Source of the DNA: Tyzzerella sp. An114
GTDB taxonomy: Bacteria; Bacillota; Clostridia; Lachnospirales; Anaerotignaceae
Direction of reading: 5' to 3'
Assembly: GCF_002161055.1 (NCBI RefSeq)
Contig: NZ_NFLT01000001.1
Coordinates: forward strand, 310,001 to 374,000
DNA: 64,000 bases
Shown here: piece after piece, positions 19,119-29,082 of the stretch
Position numbering within the stretch: the stretch's first letter is position 1
Layout: the number at the start of each line of letters is the position of its first letter
The notes under the pieces: model-generated
The model's input: only the letters and a program-made list of their open reading frames with translations
What the model was told of the DNA's origin: nothing
Databases searched by the model: none
Made by a program: the position numbers and the translations under genes

Positions 19119-20243
19119 ATGATTATTAAAAATGTTAATGTCTATACAGAGGACAAAAAGTTTGAAAAAGGCGAAATAATTATAGAAGACGGTAAATTTC
19201 AGAGCACAAGCTCCGACTCATCACAGATTATTGACGGAGAAGATTGTTATGCTATTCCAGGTCTTGTAGATATTCATTTCCATGGTTGTATGGGATATGA
19301 TTTTTGCGATGGTACAGAGGAAGCTATAAAAGAAATAGCAAAATATGAAGCTTCTGTTGGTGTAACTTCAATAGCTCCTGCAACAATGACAATTTCTGTT
19401 GATGAACTCGCAAAAGTTATGGAAGCAGCCGGAAATTACAAAAGAGAGTACGGTTCAAAACTTATCGGAATAAATATGGAAGGTCCTTTCATAAACAGCG
19501 AGAAAAAAGGAGCACAAGATGCCACATATATCCGCAATTGTAGTATTGAAATGTACAGAGATTTTCAAAAACTCAGTGGCGGACTTATAAAACTTGTTGA
19601 CATTGCCCCTGAAACAAATGATGCATTTCCTTTCATTGATGAAGTTAAAGATGAAGTTGCAATATCAATAGCACACACTTGTGCTGATTATGACACAGCA
19701 AAGCTTGCTTTTGACAGAGGTGCAAACCATGTAACACATCTTTACAATGCAATGCCTGCTTTCTCCCACAGAGACCCAGGTGTTGTAGGAGCTGCCTTTG
19801 ACAGCAAACACACATATGTTGAACTTATATGTGACAATGTTCATATACATCCAGCTGTTGTTCGTGCAACATTTAATATGTTTACAGATGACAGAGTTGT
19901 TCTTATAAGTGACAGTATGCGTGCAACAGGTCTTGCAGACGGTCAGTATACTTTAGGTGGACAAGATGTTACAGTAAGAGGAAACAGAGCAACTCTTACA
20001 GTAAACAATGCTCTTGCAGGTTCTGTTACAAACCTTATGGACTGTATGCGTACAGTAGTAACAAAAATGGATATTCCTCTTGAAAGTGCTGTTGCTTGTG
20101 CAACAATGAACCCTGCAAAATCAATAGGAATATACGATAAATGCGGAAGTATAACACCGGGAAAAGACGGAGACCTTATTCTTTTAAACAAAGATTTATC
20201 AATTAAAGCTGTATATATAAATGGTGAAAAAGTAGAAATGTAA
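19119..20243 (+). CDS. nagA: N-acetylglucosamine-6-phosphate deacetylase NagA
   Basis: 374 residues of the amidohydrolase superfamily. It removes acetate from GlcNAc-6-P. Metal and active-site motifs are visible: GLVDIHFHGCMGYDF, NMEGPFINSEKKGAQ (metal-binding Glu), SIAHTCADYDTA (His), HLYNAMPAFSHRDPG (His) and LISDSMRATGL (catalytic Asp). ATG follows GGGAG. Last gene of the operon, followed by a strong terminator. Confidence 0.96.
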   Translation: MIIKNVNVYTEDKKFEKGEIIIEDGKFQSTSSDSSQIIDGEDCYAIPGLVDIHFHGCMGYDFCDGTEEAIKEIAKYEASVGVTSIAPATMTISVDELAKVMEAAGNYKREYGSKLIGINMEGPFINSEKKGAQDATYIRNCSIEMYRDFQKLSGGLIKLVDIAPETNDAFPFIDEVKDEVAISIAHTCADYDTAKLAFDRGANHVTHLYNAMPAFSHRDPGVVGAAFDSKHTYVELICDNVHIHPAVVRATFNMFTDDRVVLISDSMRATGLADGQYTLGGQDVTVRGNRATLTVNNALAGSVTNLMDCMRTVVTKMDIPLESAVACATMNPAKSIGIYDKCGSITPGKDGDLILLNKDLSIKAVYINGEKVEM

Positions 20244-20249
20244 AAATAA

Positions 20250-20288
20250 AACAGCACAGAATTAAATTCTGTGCTGTTATTTTTATTT
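20250..20288. terminator. bidirectional terminator between nagA and the Ca2+-ATPase gene
   Basis: A 12-bp perfect stem, ACAGCACAGAAT/ATTCTGTGCTGT (20251-20277), with a 3-base loop. It is followed by TTATTTTTATTTT on the plus side and by TTTTATTTTTA on the minus side. Confidence 0.9.
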
Positions 20289-22942
20289 TATTTATTATTT
20301 GCTCCTGTAACAACTTTTCTTATAAGGTCAACAGGTATCATTGTAAAGGCAAGTATAAATACAACTATCCAACCAGTTAATCCAAAAGGAACACAACTAA
20401 ACATATTTCCAATCCACTTGAAAATCTCAAGAGGAACAAGACCTGAATTTACTATAAGGGCTTGTATAACTATTATACCAAAGAATACTTTTAAAAATCC
20501 TGTATTTTCATTAAGACCTTTAAATATTCCATAACCGTCATTTCTTACATTAAATCCATTAAACAATGCACTTGCTATAAAAAGAACAAAATATGATGTA
20601 AGATGTTGTTCTTCTGTTGCAAACATATTTTTAAATATATCAGCTTTTAAATAAATAAAACTTAATACTGTAAGCCATATACCCATAATTACAATCTGTG
20701 TCATCATCTCACGACTTACAATATTTTCATCTTTTCTTCTTGGTTTTTCACTCATATATTTTTCAAGAGCAGGCTCATTTCCAAGCATAATAGCTCCCAA
20801 ACCATCCATAACAAGGTTTACAAAAAGAAGATGTGTAACCTTTAAAGGCTCCTCAACACCAAAGAAAGGAGCAACAGCACTTACAACAACAGCCGCAACA
20901 TTTATTACAAGCTGGAATTTACAGAACTTAAGTATATTATGATATATTGTTCTTCCATACCATATAGCATCTTTTATTGATTTAAAGTTATCATCAAGTA
21001 TAACAATTTTTCCAGCTTCCTTAGCAGCCTCTGTTCCGCTTCCCATAGCAAAACCAACATCAGCTCTCTTTAATGCTGGAGAGTCGTTTACACCGTCACC
21101 AGTCATACCTACAACAAGGTTCATCTCCTGACAAAGTCTTACCATTCTTGATTTATCTGTCGGTAAAGCTCTAGCTATAACTCTTATATTAGGTATAATT
21201 TTCTTAACATCATCATCACTCATTTCATTGAGCTGTGCAGATGTTATGGCAACATCATTTTCAGATTTTATAAGACCTGAGTCTTTAGCTATTGCAACAG
21301 CTGTTTCAAGTCTATCACCTGTAATCATAACAACCTGTATTCCGGCTTTCTGAACTTCATGTATAGCTTCTTTAGCCTCCGGACGAACATCGTCACGTAT
21401 TCCAACAAGACCTATTATTACAATATCATCATTAATTTTATTTTCAACTAATGGTTTTTCAGAATAACCAAAGGCAAGAACTCTCATAGCTTTGACAGCA
21501 AGAGCATCAATTTTTCCATTTAATACATCTTTATCAAGATTTTGCACATTTCCGTTTTTATCTATGTATTTTGTAGCCATGGCAGTAAGTCTTTCAGGAG
21601 CACCCTTATAGAATGTCTTTCCTGTACTCTCAATATGTGCCTGACTAAACTTATTTGTAGAATTAAAGCCCTGTGAAGCTGTGACAACTAAATCAGTACG
21701 TTCAGCAATATTATTAAATTTAGTTTCACCTAAAAACTTCATAAGTGCTCTATCTGTGGCATTACCACCTATAACGTTATGTTCAGCATCAAACATTGAA
21801 GCTGTATTTTTTCCTATGGCAAAACTCATAAGTTCACTTATAGTAGCATTATCATCAGAAGATATAACTTCTCCATCAGCTGTAAAAAATTCAACAACTT
21901 CAAGCTCACCTTTTGTTATTGTTCCTGTTTTATCACTAAAAAGTATGTTTAATGCTCCGGCAGTCTCAATACCAATAGCTTTTCTTACAAGAACATTATG
22001 GTCAAGCATTTTACTTGTATTCTGCATAAGAACAAGAGAAATCATAAGAGGAAGACCTTCTGGAACAGCACAAACTATAATAACAACTGCAAGAGATACA
22101 GCCTCTATAACATCACGTATAATTTCTGTAATCTCTCCTGAGAAATAGGCTGAAACTCCTCCTGCCTTCATTATAAAGAAAACAAAATACATTACAGCAA
22201 TAACAACAGCTCCAACATATCCAAATTTTGAAATCTGGCTTGCAAGTTTTGCAAGTTTTACTTTTAAAGGAGAATCAAGCTCATCTTCTTGCATTTCCTC
22301 GGCCATTTTACCCATCATAGTTTTAAGACCAACTTTTCTTACATCAAGAACGCCTTCACCGTCAAATACAACAGCTCCTCTAAAAAGAGAATGTTTATCA
22401 ACAAATGTATCTCCTGTTATATCGTCAGCAAGTTGAAAATCTTCACTTGCAGCAAATTTTTTACATTCTTCAGCTTCACCATTAAGAGCAGAGTTATCAA
22501 CTCTCAAATCACCATTAATAAGAACACCGTCAGCTGGTATTTTATCACCTGATTGAAGAATAACTTTATCACCAACAACCACATCATCAACATCAATAAC
22601 AGTTACAGCACCATCACGGAAAGCTTTACAAGTATCTTTCTTTGTACTTGCTTTAAGCTCTCTGTATTTTGTGTCGCTGGCAACACCTGTTTTTGCAGAT
22701 ACAAAAGCAACAATAAGTATAGCTATTATTGTTCCAACTGGTTCATAAATCTCTGCATATCCAAAGAAAAACATTACAATCATAAGAACAGCTATGAAAA
22801 GAAGTATCTTTATCATAGGGTCCTTAAATGTCTCTTTAAACTCTTGCCAGAATGTAGTAGGCTCTGAGTCCGGTATACTGTTTGAACCATTTTGCAATCT
22901 GGACTCCTCAACCTCTTTACTGGTTAATCCTTTGTACTTCAT
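20288..22942 (-). CDS. calcium-type P-type ATPase (P2B-like)
   Basis: 884 residues: a membrane cation pump. Visible are membrane helices 1-2 (about 44-85), the actuator domain (with NGEAEE in place of the usual TGES), helix 4 with the ion-binding PEGLP (294-298), the phosphorylated Asp337 in DKTGT, the KGAPE nucleotide-binding loop, TGDRLETAVAIAKD and TGDGVNDSPALKRADVGFAMG, and C-terminal helices with LFVNLVMDGLGA. Overall it resembles plasma-membrane Ca2+ pumps. There is no extended C-terminal regulatory tail. It is the last gene of the Ter operon, 87 bases after a TerD gene with a weak hairpin between. Calcium as substrate is family-based inference. Confidence 0.92.
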   Translation of the reverse strand: MKYKGLTSKEVEESRLQNGSNSIPDSEPTTFWQEFKETFKDPMIKILLFIAVLMIVMFFFGYAEIYEPVGTIIAILIVAFVSAKTGVASDTKYRELKASTKKDTCKAFRDGAVTVIDVDDVVVGDKVILQSGDKIPADGVLINGDLRVDNSALNGEAEECKKFAASEDFQLADDITGDTFVDKHSLFRGAVVFDGEGVLDVRKVGLKTMMGKMAEEMQEDELDSPLKVKLAKLASQISKFGYVGAVVIAVMYFVFFIMKAGGVSAYFSGEITEIIRDVIEAVSLAVVIIVCAVPEGLPLMISLVLMQNTSKMLDHNVLVRKAIGIETAGALNILFSDKTGTITKGELEVVEFFTADGEVISSDDNATISELMSFAIGKNTASMFDAEHNVIGGNATDRALMKFLGETKFNNIAERTDLVVTASQGFNSTNKFSQAHIESTGKTFYKGAPERLTAMATKYIDKNGNVQNLDKDVLNGKIDALAVKAMRVLAFGYSEKPLVENKINDDIVIIGLVGIRDDVRPEAKEAIHEVQKAGIQVVMITGDRLETAVAIAKDSGLIKSENDVAITSAQLNEMSDDDVKKIIPNIRVIARALPTDKSRMVRLCQEMNLVVGMTGDGVNDSPALKRADVGFAMGSGTEAAKEAGKIVILDDNFKSIKDAIWYGRTIYHNILKFCKFQLVINVAAVVVSAVAPFFGVEEPLKVTHLLFVNLVMDGLGAIMLGNEPALEKYMSEKPRRKDENIVSREMMTQIVIMGIWLTVLSFIYLKADIFKNMFATEEQHLTSYFVLFIASALFNGFNVRNDGYGIFKGLNENTGFLKVFFGIIVIQALIVNSGLVPLEIFKWIGNMFSCVPFGLTGWIVVFILAFTMIPVDLIRKVVTGANNK

Positions 22943-22975
22943 TTTTTACCTCCATCTCCCAAACACATAAATAAT

Positions 22976-23005
22976 AAGGAAATCAAGTAAAAACCTGATT
23001 TCCTT
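22976..23005 (-). terminator. stem-loop between terD and the Ca2+-ATPase gene (weak attenuator)
   Basis: The 10-bp perfect stem AAGGAAATCA/TGATTTCCTT has a 10-nt loop. On the minus strand it is followed by ATTATTTATG, a poor T-tract. It probably reduces rather than stops readthrough into the pump gene, or stabilises the upstream mRNA. Confidence 0.55.
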
Positions 23006-23029
23006 AAAATGCATTCAGATTTTAATTAA

Positions 23030-23620
23030 TTAAACAAATCTTTTTGCAAGTTCACCAAGTCCAGGGTCATTCGTACCCTGTCCAATAGGATTGAACTTCC
23101 ATTCGCCATTATGGCGATAAACCTCACCAAAAATCATAGCTGTCATTCCTGAATAGTCTTCTGTAAGGTCATATCTAAACATCTCAGTACCACTCTGACC
23201 GTCCATAATTCTTATGAAAGCGTTCTTAATCATACCGAAATGCTGATTTCTTTTTACTGCCTGATAAATATTTACAACAACAACAACTTTGTCATATTCT
23301 GCTGGTACGTGTTCAAGGTCAACAAAAATCTGTTCATCATCACCAACACCTTCACCAGTAAGATTATCACCCATATGTTTTATTGCACCGGATTTATGTT
23401 GAAGATTTCCAAAATAAACTATATCTGCATTATTTATAAGTTTTCCTGATTGAAGAACAATAGCTGAAGCATCACAGTCAATAGATTGTGGCTTTGGTGC
23501 AAAAAAACCTGTTCTTTTGCGTTCTGCTGCATCCCAACCTAAACCAATCATAACACTTTTAAGGCTATCTTCTCCCTTTTTAAGGCTTACTTTTTGTCCT
23601 TTTTTCAAACTAACTGACAT
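23030..23620 (-). CDS. terD: TerD-family protein, divergent copy
   Basis: 196 residues of the tellurium-resistance TerD family (cytoplasmic beta-sandwich, Ca2+-binding in studied members). It has [24 protein letters not shown], the metal-site DCDASA (48-53) and MGDNLTGEGVGDDEQI. It differs from the two other copies by a 7-residue insertion before the DxDASA motif (a basic segment with RKRTGFFAPKP) and a C-terminus ending in GELAKRFV instead of the NHYGIEVA type. It lies 44 bases after the AIM24-like gene and is the third TerD-type protein of the operon. Confidence 0.93.
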   Translation of the reverse strand: MSVSLKKGQKVSLKKGEDSLKSVMIGLGWDAAERKRTGFFAPKPQSIDCDASAIVLQSGKLINNADIVYFGNLQHKSGAIKHMGDNLTGEGVGDDEQIFVDLEHVPAEYDKVVVVVNIYQAVKRNQHFGMIKNAFIRIMDGQSGTEMFRYDLTEDYSGMTAMIFGEVYRHNGEWKFNPIGQGTNDPGLGELAKRFV

Positions 23621-23664
23621 TTAAAAACCTCCTTTATTCACACCATGTTAAAAACATTATGTCA

Positions 23665-24348
23665 TTATTTACCTTTTGAAAATCCCATGGAAGCTATCCA
23701 ATTTGAAAATCCGGAAGGATTTCTTGTTTGAATTAAAACTGTTCCCGGGCCTCTAAATCTACAAACAAGCATTTCACCACTCATAAAACTGCTTGCCCAA
23801 CCATTAGATGATTTTTCTATATGATACTCCATATAATCAGGCCATGCAACAAGATGTCCATTGTCAATAATAATTTCTTCCCCATCATCAAGGTTTATAG
23901 GGTGTATTACACCATAACTGCTTAAAAATATTGTTCCTTTTCCTCTAGCACTAAGTATAAAAAATCCTTCTTGAGAGAAAAAGCCTTGAGCTAGATTTTG
24001 TACTTTAGAGTCTATTTCTATACCTTCTGTGGATGCAAGGAAACCATTTTTCTGTATTCTAAGACCATAAGTTCCATCAAGTTCCACATCTATAATGCCT
24101 CCTGGAGTAGAATGACCAAACAAAACTTCTCCATTTCCTCTTTTAGCTGTAAGATACTGAAAGAAGAATTTTTCACCAGAAAGCATACGAGTAAAGCCTT
24201 TTAAAAGTCCTCCCTCAATGCCACCTTCAACATCAATAGTGTTTGACATGGCAATCATTGCATCAGACTCCGCTTTAAGTTTTTCACCTTTTATAAGTCT
24301 ACATTTTACAATAGGAAACGCTTCATTGTAAAGAATTTCATAGTCCAT
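23665..24348 (-). CDS. AIM24/TIGR00266-family protein
   Basis: 227 residues, a repetitive beta-rich protein. Features are an N-terminal ESDAMIAMSNTIDVEGGIEGG, then LKGFTRMLSGEKFFFQYL, GGIIDVELDG, SARGKGTIFLSSYG and the C-terminal RFRGPGTVLIQTRNPSGF. The family is related to mitochondrial AIM24 and often occurs within bacterial Ter clusters. Biochemical role is unknown; it has no catalytic motif. It sits between two TerD genes, supporting a shared complex or membrane-associated stress module. Confidence 0.9.
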   Translation of the reverse strand: MDYEILYNEAFPIVKCRLIKGEKLKAESDAMIAMSNTIDVEGGIEGGLLKGFTRMLSGEKFFFQYLTAKRGNGEVLFGHSTPGGIIDVELDGTYGLRIQKNGFLASTEGIEIDSKVQNLAQGFFSQEGFFILSARGKGTIFLSSYGVIHPINLDDGEEIIIDNGHLVAWPDYMEYHIEKSSNGWASSFMSGEMLVCRFRGPGTVLIQTRNPSGFSNWIASMGFSKGK

Positions 24349-24386
24349 ATATACTCCCCCCTATTGTCAAAAATTTTTCAAAAGTA

Positions 24387-24968
24387 TTATTCTACTTCAA
24401 CTCCATAGTTATCACAGAGAGCAGCAAGTCCACCCTGATATCCAGCTCCTATGGCATTAAATTTCCATTCTCCATTGTTTTTATAAAGTTCACCAAAAAC
24501 AACAGCTGTTTCTATTGAGAAATCTTCTCCCAAATCATATCTTAAAATTTCTGTTCCATCTTCTTCATTATAAATTCTTATAAAGGCATTTGAAACCTGT
24601 CCAAAATTTTGACGTCTTTCATCAGCTTCATATATTGTAACAGTGAAAGCTATTTTTGTTATATTAGCAGGAACTGTTGAAAGATTAACTCTTATCTGCT
24701 CGTCATCACCTTCACCAGCACCAGTTCTGTTATCTCCCATATACTCAACAGAACCGCTCTTATCCTTTGAATTGCCATAGAAAACAAAATCTTCACTGGC
24801 AGAAACTTTTCCCATATCAGTAAGCATAAAAGCTGATGCATCAAGGTCAAAACTTCCACCTGTGTCATAACGGTTTGTATCCCAGCCAAGTCCAACTATA
24901 ACTTTTTTAAGTCCTGGATTATCCTTTGTTAAACTAACTTTTTGTCCTTTTTTTAAACTTACAGGCAT
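24387..24968 (-). CDS. terD: TerD-family protein
   Basis: 193 residues, with [48 protein letters not shown] and [19 protein letters not shown]. The Asp pairs in DLDASA and GDDEQ form the Ca2+ sites in characterised TerD proteins. I start at ATG 24968, 8 nt after AGGAGG, instead of the ATG two codons earlier, which is only 2 nt from it. It is very close to the next copy upstream (25010-25591), evidently a tandem duplication. Confidence 0.95.
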   Translation of the reverse strand: MPVSLKKGQKVSLTKDNPGLKKVIVGLGWDTNRYDTGGSFDLDASAFMLTDMGKVSASEDFVFYGNSKDKSGSVEYMGDNRTGAGEGDDEQIRVNLSTVPANITKIAFTVTIYEADERRQNFGQVSNAFIRIYNEEDGTEILRYDLGEDFSIETAVVFGELYKNNGEWKFNAIGAGYQGGLAALCDNYGVEVE

Positions 24969-25009
24969 ATTCATTACCTCCTAAAATATAAAAATATAAT
25001 GTTTATTTA

Positions 25010-25591
25010 TTATGCTACTTCAATTCCATAGTGATTGCAAAGAGCTGCCAAACCACCTTGGAAACCACTACCTATGGCATTAAATTTCCACTCACCATTG
25101 TGACGATAAAGCTCACCTACAACAATGGCTGTTTCTATGGAGAAATCCTCTCCCAAATCATATCTTATCAATTCTTCATTTGTAACTTCATCAACTATTC
25201 TTATAAAAGCATTTGAAACCTGTCCAAAATTTTGGCGTCTTTCTTCAGCTTCATATATTGTAACAGTGAAAGCTATTTTTGATACATTTGAAGGAACTTT
25301 GTCCAAATCAATTTTAATCTGTTCATCGTCTCCTTCTCCCTCACCAGTACGGTTATCTCCCATATGAACAACACCGCCACTTACATGTTTAAGATTTCCA
25401 TAAAAAACAAATTCTTTTTCAGTAGGAACCTTTCCATTATCACCAACAAGAAAAGCACTAGCATCAAGGTCAAAAGATGCACCTGAGTCATAAGCGTTTA
25501 CATCCCAACCAAGTCCAACAAGAAGTTTTTTAAGGCTTGGATTTCCCTTAGTTAAATCTACTTTTTGTCCTTTTGTCAAGTTAATAGGCAT
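25010..25591 (-). CDS. terD: TerD-family protein
   Basis: 193 residues, 41 bases upstream of its near-twin. It carries [27 protein letters not shown], the metal-site FDLDASAF (residues 40-47), [19 protein letters not shown] and the C-terminal [15 protein letters not shown]. It corresponds to the YceD/YceE-type proteins of the Bacillus yceCDEFGH operon. It follows telA by 31 bases. Confidence 0.95.
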   Translation of the reverse strand: MPINLTKGQKVDLTKGNPSLKKLLVGLGWDVNAYDSGASFDLDASAFLVGDNGKVPTEKEFVFYGNLKHVSGGVVHMGDNRTGEGEGDDEQIKIDLDKVPSNVSKIAFTVTIYEAEERRQNFGQVSNAFIRIVDEVTNEELIRYDLGEDFSIETAIVVGELYRHNGEWKFNAIGSGFQGGLAALCNHYGIEVA

Positions 25592-25622
25592 ATAAAATCC
25601 CCCTTTATGTTATTATACAAAA

Positions 25623-26765
25623 TCATTGTTTTGTTTTATTGTACATTTTGTAAAATTCGTTTTTTATCTCGTTAAGTCTTTCAGCGTCATTATTTCTCTG
25701 ATTTCTTGCATTTTCACTTATACGTTTTGTTTCTTCAATACCATTTACAATAGTTCTCCATGTATTTTCCAAAGTCTCAATTTTTATAGAACTACTTCCA
25801 GCTAACTGTGCTGTCATTTTAGACTGTTCAACAGTGTTTCTTGCATTTTTTATAAGCATTTCATTAGTCTTTTCATCAAGGGCAGACATAGCCTCTGCCT
25901 GTATTTTCTGACGTTTAAGCATTATAGCTTGAGCAAGAGCCTGTTTAAAAACAGGAAGTGTAACTATAAATGCAGAGTTTATTTTTCTTACAAGGTTCAT
26001 GTTGCTAAACTGCATTGTTTTTATCATAGGTATTGACTGTATAGCAACATTTTCAGCAATTCTCAAATCATGGGTTCTCTGTTCAAGCATCATTTTAGCC
26101 TGTTCAAGAGTTGTAAGCTCAAAAGTTATAGAGTTATCACCTGTATTTTCAAGGTCAGCTCTTCTCTGATTTATATAATCATCAATTTCTTTTATGCCTT
26201 GTTCCCCAGCCATTATATATTTGACAAGTTCATGATAAAAGTTTACATTTGTTTGGAAAATATCTTCTAATTTTCTATTGGAGTCTTTTATCTCACTTTC
26301 ATACTGTTTCAGTTTTACATATATTTTATCTACTTCCTCGCCCATTGTATGGTATTTTGCAAGTATTTTATCAAGCTGTTTTCTGAAACCTCCAAAAAGT
26401 TTTCCCAAAAGTCCCGGATTATCTTTTATCTCCTCAATGTCAAACTTACTCATTATTTTAGCCAAAAGATTAAGCATTTCACCGGAGTCATCAAGCTGTT
26501 TCATGTTCATACTGTTAAGTACAACATCAGAGCATTTTGAAATCTCATCAGCCACATCAGCACCGAAAGACACTATTGTCTCAAGGTTGTAGACTTCTAT
26601 TTTACTTACAATGTCATCAAGTTCTTTTGAGTCCTTTAATTTGATTTCAACCTGTTGGCGGTCTGTCTGAATATTATACTCTTTAACTTCAATATCATCA
26701 TTGACAGCCGGCACATTACTTGAAGGAACATTTGAATTTGAAGGTCTTCCAAAATCTATTGCCAT
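25623..26765 (-). CDS. telA: toxic anion resistance protein TelA family
   Basis: 380 residues, almost entirely helical with long heptad stretches and no membrane segment. TelA hallmarks are the N-terminal DELDDIVSKIEVYNLETIVSFG-like region, the central LEQAKMMLEQRTHDLRI and SIPMIKTMQFSNMNLVRKI, and the C-terminal alanine-rich NTWRTIVNGIEETKRI. It is equivalent to Bacillus YceH. In tellurite or colicin resistance the family acts at the membrane in an unknown way. It is 4 bases downstream of the YceG-like gene, so the two are tightly coupled. Confidence 0.93.
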   Translation of the reverse strand: MAIDFGRPSNSNVPSSNVPAVNDDIEVKEYNIQTDRQQVEIKLKDSKELDDIVSKIEVYNLETIVSFGADVADEISKCSDVVLNSMNMKQLDDSGEMLNLLAKIMSKFDIEEIKDNPGLLGKLFGGFRKQLDKILAKYHTMGEEVDKIYVKLKQYESEIKDSNRKLEDIFQTNVNFYHELVKYIMAGEQGIKEIDDYINQRRADLENTGDNSITFELTTLEQAKMMLEQRTHDLRIAENVAIQSIPMIKTMQFSNMNLVRKINSAFIVTLPVFKQALAQAIMLKRQKIQAEAMSALDEKTNEMLIKNARNTVEQSKMTAQLAGSSSIKIETLENTWRTIVNGIEETKRISENARNQRNNDAERLNEIKNEFYKMYNKTKQ

Positions 26766-26769
26766 ATTA

Positions 26770-29061
26770 TCAGCTTCCTCTCTTAAATATTATATCCATA
26801 AACGAACGGTTTGAAGCAGAAGAAATCCTATTGAAATCAGGCACAGGCAAATCATACATATATTCTCCTATCTGATGTTCTTCTGGTTCACATTCGTTAA
26901 AATACAACTCAATACCTTTATAACCAGTTGGTACAAAGAAAATAATATCAAAACCAATAAGATTTAAAAATGCAGTTACAATAGCATCTTCAAGGGAGTA
27001 GGTTTTCTCACCAGTATTTATAAAAACTATTTTGGGATTTTTCTTTGTAAAATCAAAATTTTGTATAAGTCTCAAAATATCTTTATTTAGATTTAAAACT
27101 GTTGAAATTATTGTATATTCTGTTCCTCTCTCAAAAGTCCCCTTTATAATTCTGCTATTTATAAGCATTTCCAATTTATCAAGTATATGTTCTTGCATTT
27201 CATCACGTATAAATTTATACTGATAAGCATTATGATTTTTTATTTTTTCACGAATAAGCCTTCTATTTTTAAAAAATTCTGTTGAGTAAGGCTTTATAGG
27301 GTTTCTGTCAGTTCCCTTAATAAAAGGAGCTTCCTTTATTAGATACGTATCTTTTACAAGAAGTCTTTTTATATCCTTCCAATAATTAATAGTATTTCCT
27401 TCTTTAACTCCAGAAACCTTAGCATATATAACAGGCATTTTAACAACATCATCTAAAGTCTGAAAATTAGGACGATATTTCATATCCTGTTCCCAAAGTA
27501 TATATATTTCCTCATACATTGTATTTAGAGAAAGACTATCAGCTTTATTATACTGTCTATTTTTATATAAACCTGAGTCAGTATACATTATATTTTCAAG
27601 CTCTCTTTCCGCATGATAGGCTGTTGTTCCAGCCCTTAAAGCTACATTGTCTCTAGGAAATACATTCATATCAACAGAGTATGTCAATTTCTTTTCAAAC
27701 AAAAGTTTATCATTTATAACACACTCTTTATTAATATCCGGTGATATTACAACAACATCAACAGGCAATCTTGATAAAAATCTTAAAAACAATCCTTGAT
27801 TTTCATTTTCAGATACACCAAAAAGTATAAAAACAGGTATACTTCTATAATCTATATTTTTATACAAATCATAAACAAACCTATTAAGCCAACACATAAT
27901 ATATACAGCTTTATTTGTAACACGGTTTAAAGGTCCATTTATATTACGACTTTCTTCAAGTATTATTTCAACAAAATTTTTCCTTATAATATCGCAAATA
28001 TCTTTATTCAGATTATAATTTATGTTTTTTGCAATATCCAAAGCCATATTTTCAGCTGTATTATATATTCCCCTTCTAACTTTTGATATTTCATCAACAG
28101 AAGGTATTCCAAGGCCTTTATCACATATTACAACATTTCTATTTGAGTTTTTTATATCAGAATAAAACTTATACAATTCACTTGTATACATAGCTTTATC
28201 ATCAGTGCCAGCCATACGAACAAAACAATTATAATAAATATTTTTGTCTGTACCTCTTTCAGAAGGATTTTTTAATACGTCTTTTAAAATATCACCTGAA
28301 AGCCATATATTAGTACCTCTTTTAGATACATCATTTACACTGTTTTCTCTTTTAATCTGAATTTTTTCATTTAAACGGACTTCTTTTCTTATACTATCAA
28401 TAGAAAAATTATTAGGGAAATTTACAAAGTCATTTTCTCTATATTCCTTTGAGTATTCCAATCTATTATCGACTTTTTTATAATTTTCATCACCTTCATA
28501 CTGCAACACAACAACATCACAGCCAAGACCAGCTAAAACAGAAATAAATTTAAGCTCATACATTGTTATATTACCCTGATAAAGTATTTTAGGTATATCA
28601 TTGTCACCGGCAAGATTTAATACTCTCTTAAATTTATAGTAAAGCCAACACATAAACTTTATGTAGGCATTTTTTATTATGTTTAAGTTTTTTCCCTCTC
28701 TCGTCATTCTATCAAAAACATCATACATTGACATGGCAAGATTTTTGATTTTGAAATCACCAATTTCAGGAGTCCATTTTTTAAGAGCATTTGATATAAA
28801 ATCAACACTCATAACAAAATCATTGCCCAACATTTCTTCATAATACTCAAGATTTTTTTCTGTTGGGTTTTGTATTTTTTCTTCTATAACAGCACCATAT
28901 TTTTCTGCTATTTTAAAATATTCTGTTATAAAATTTTTAATATTATTGTTAAAACCATTTATTCTATAAAAATATATACCTTGTGAATTTCTCTCACTAT
29001 ATTTTTTAAAATAATCATTTAAACTGACAATATCAGCACATTTATATAACATACCTAACAT
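26770..29061 (-). CDS. yceG: YceG-like Ter-operon protein of unknown activity
   Basis: 763 residues, longer than Bacillus YceG as I recall it (about 540). It appears to hold two related segments: AGLGCDVVVLQYEGDENY in the first half and FTKKNPKIVFINTGEKTY plus IGFDIIFFVPTGYKGIE near the end. Between them lie VFILFGVSENENQGLFLRFLSRL, MYEEIYILWEQDMKYRPNF and VIYAKVSGVKEG. Such proteins are described as components of a Ter-linked biosynthetic module; no catalytic motif stands out. I kept the first ATG (29061); one three codons later is possible. The other enzymes usual in that module (phosphoribosyltransferase-like, HAD, ATP-grasp) are absent here. Confidence 0.8.
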   Translation of the reverse strand: MLGMLYKCADIVSLNDYFKKYSERNSQGIYFYRINGFNNNIKNFITEYFKIAEKYGAVIEEKIQNPTEKNLEYYEEMLGNDFVMSVDFISNALKKWTPEIGDFKIKNLAMSMYDVFDRMTREGKNLNIIKNAYIKFMCWLYYKFKRVLNLAGDNDIPKILYQGNITMYELKFISVLAGLGCDVVVLQYEGDENYKKVDNRLEYSKEYRENDFVNFPNNFSIDSIRKEVRLNEKIQIKRENSVNDVSKRGTNIWLSGDILKDVLKNPSERGTDKNIYYNCFVRMAGTDDKAMYTSELYKFYSDIKNSNRNVVICDKGLGIPSVDEISKVRRGIYNTAENMALDIAKNINYNLNKDICDIIRKNFVEIILEESRNINGPLNRVTNKAVYIMCWLNRFVYDLYKNIDYRSIPVFILFGVSENENQGLFLRFLSRLPVDVVVISPDINKECVINDKLLFEKKLTYSVDMNVFPRDNVALRAGTTAYHAERELENIMYTDSGLYKNRQYNKADSLSLNTMYEEIYILWEQDMKYRPNFQTLDDVVKMPVIYAKVSGVKEGNTINYWKDIKRLLVKDTYLIKEAPFIKGTDRNPIKPYSTEFFKNRRLIREKIKNHNAYQYKFIRDEMQEHILDKLEMLINSRIIKGTFERGTEYTIISTVLNLNKDILRLIQNFDFTKKNPKIVFINTGEKTYSLEDAIVTAFLNLIGFDIIFFVPTGYKGIELYFNECEPEEHQIGEYMYDLPVPDFNRISSASNRSFMDIIFKRGS

Positions 29062-29082
29062 TCCGCCTCTTTAAACTTTTAT

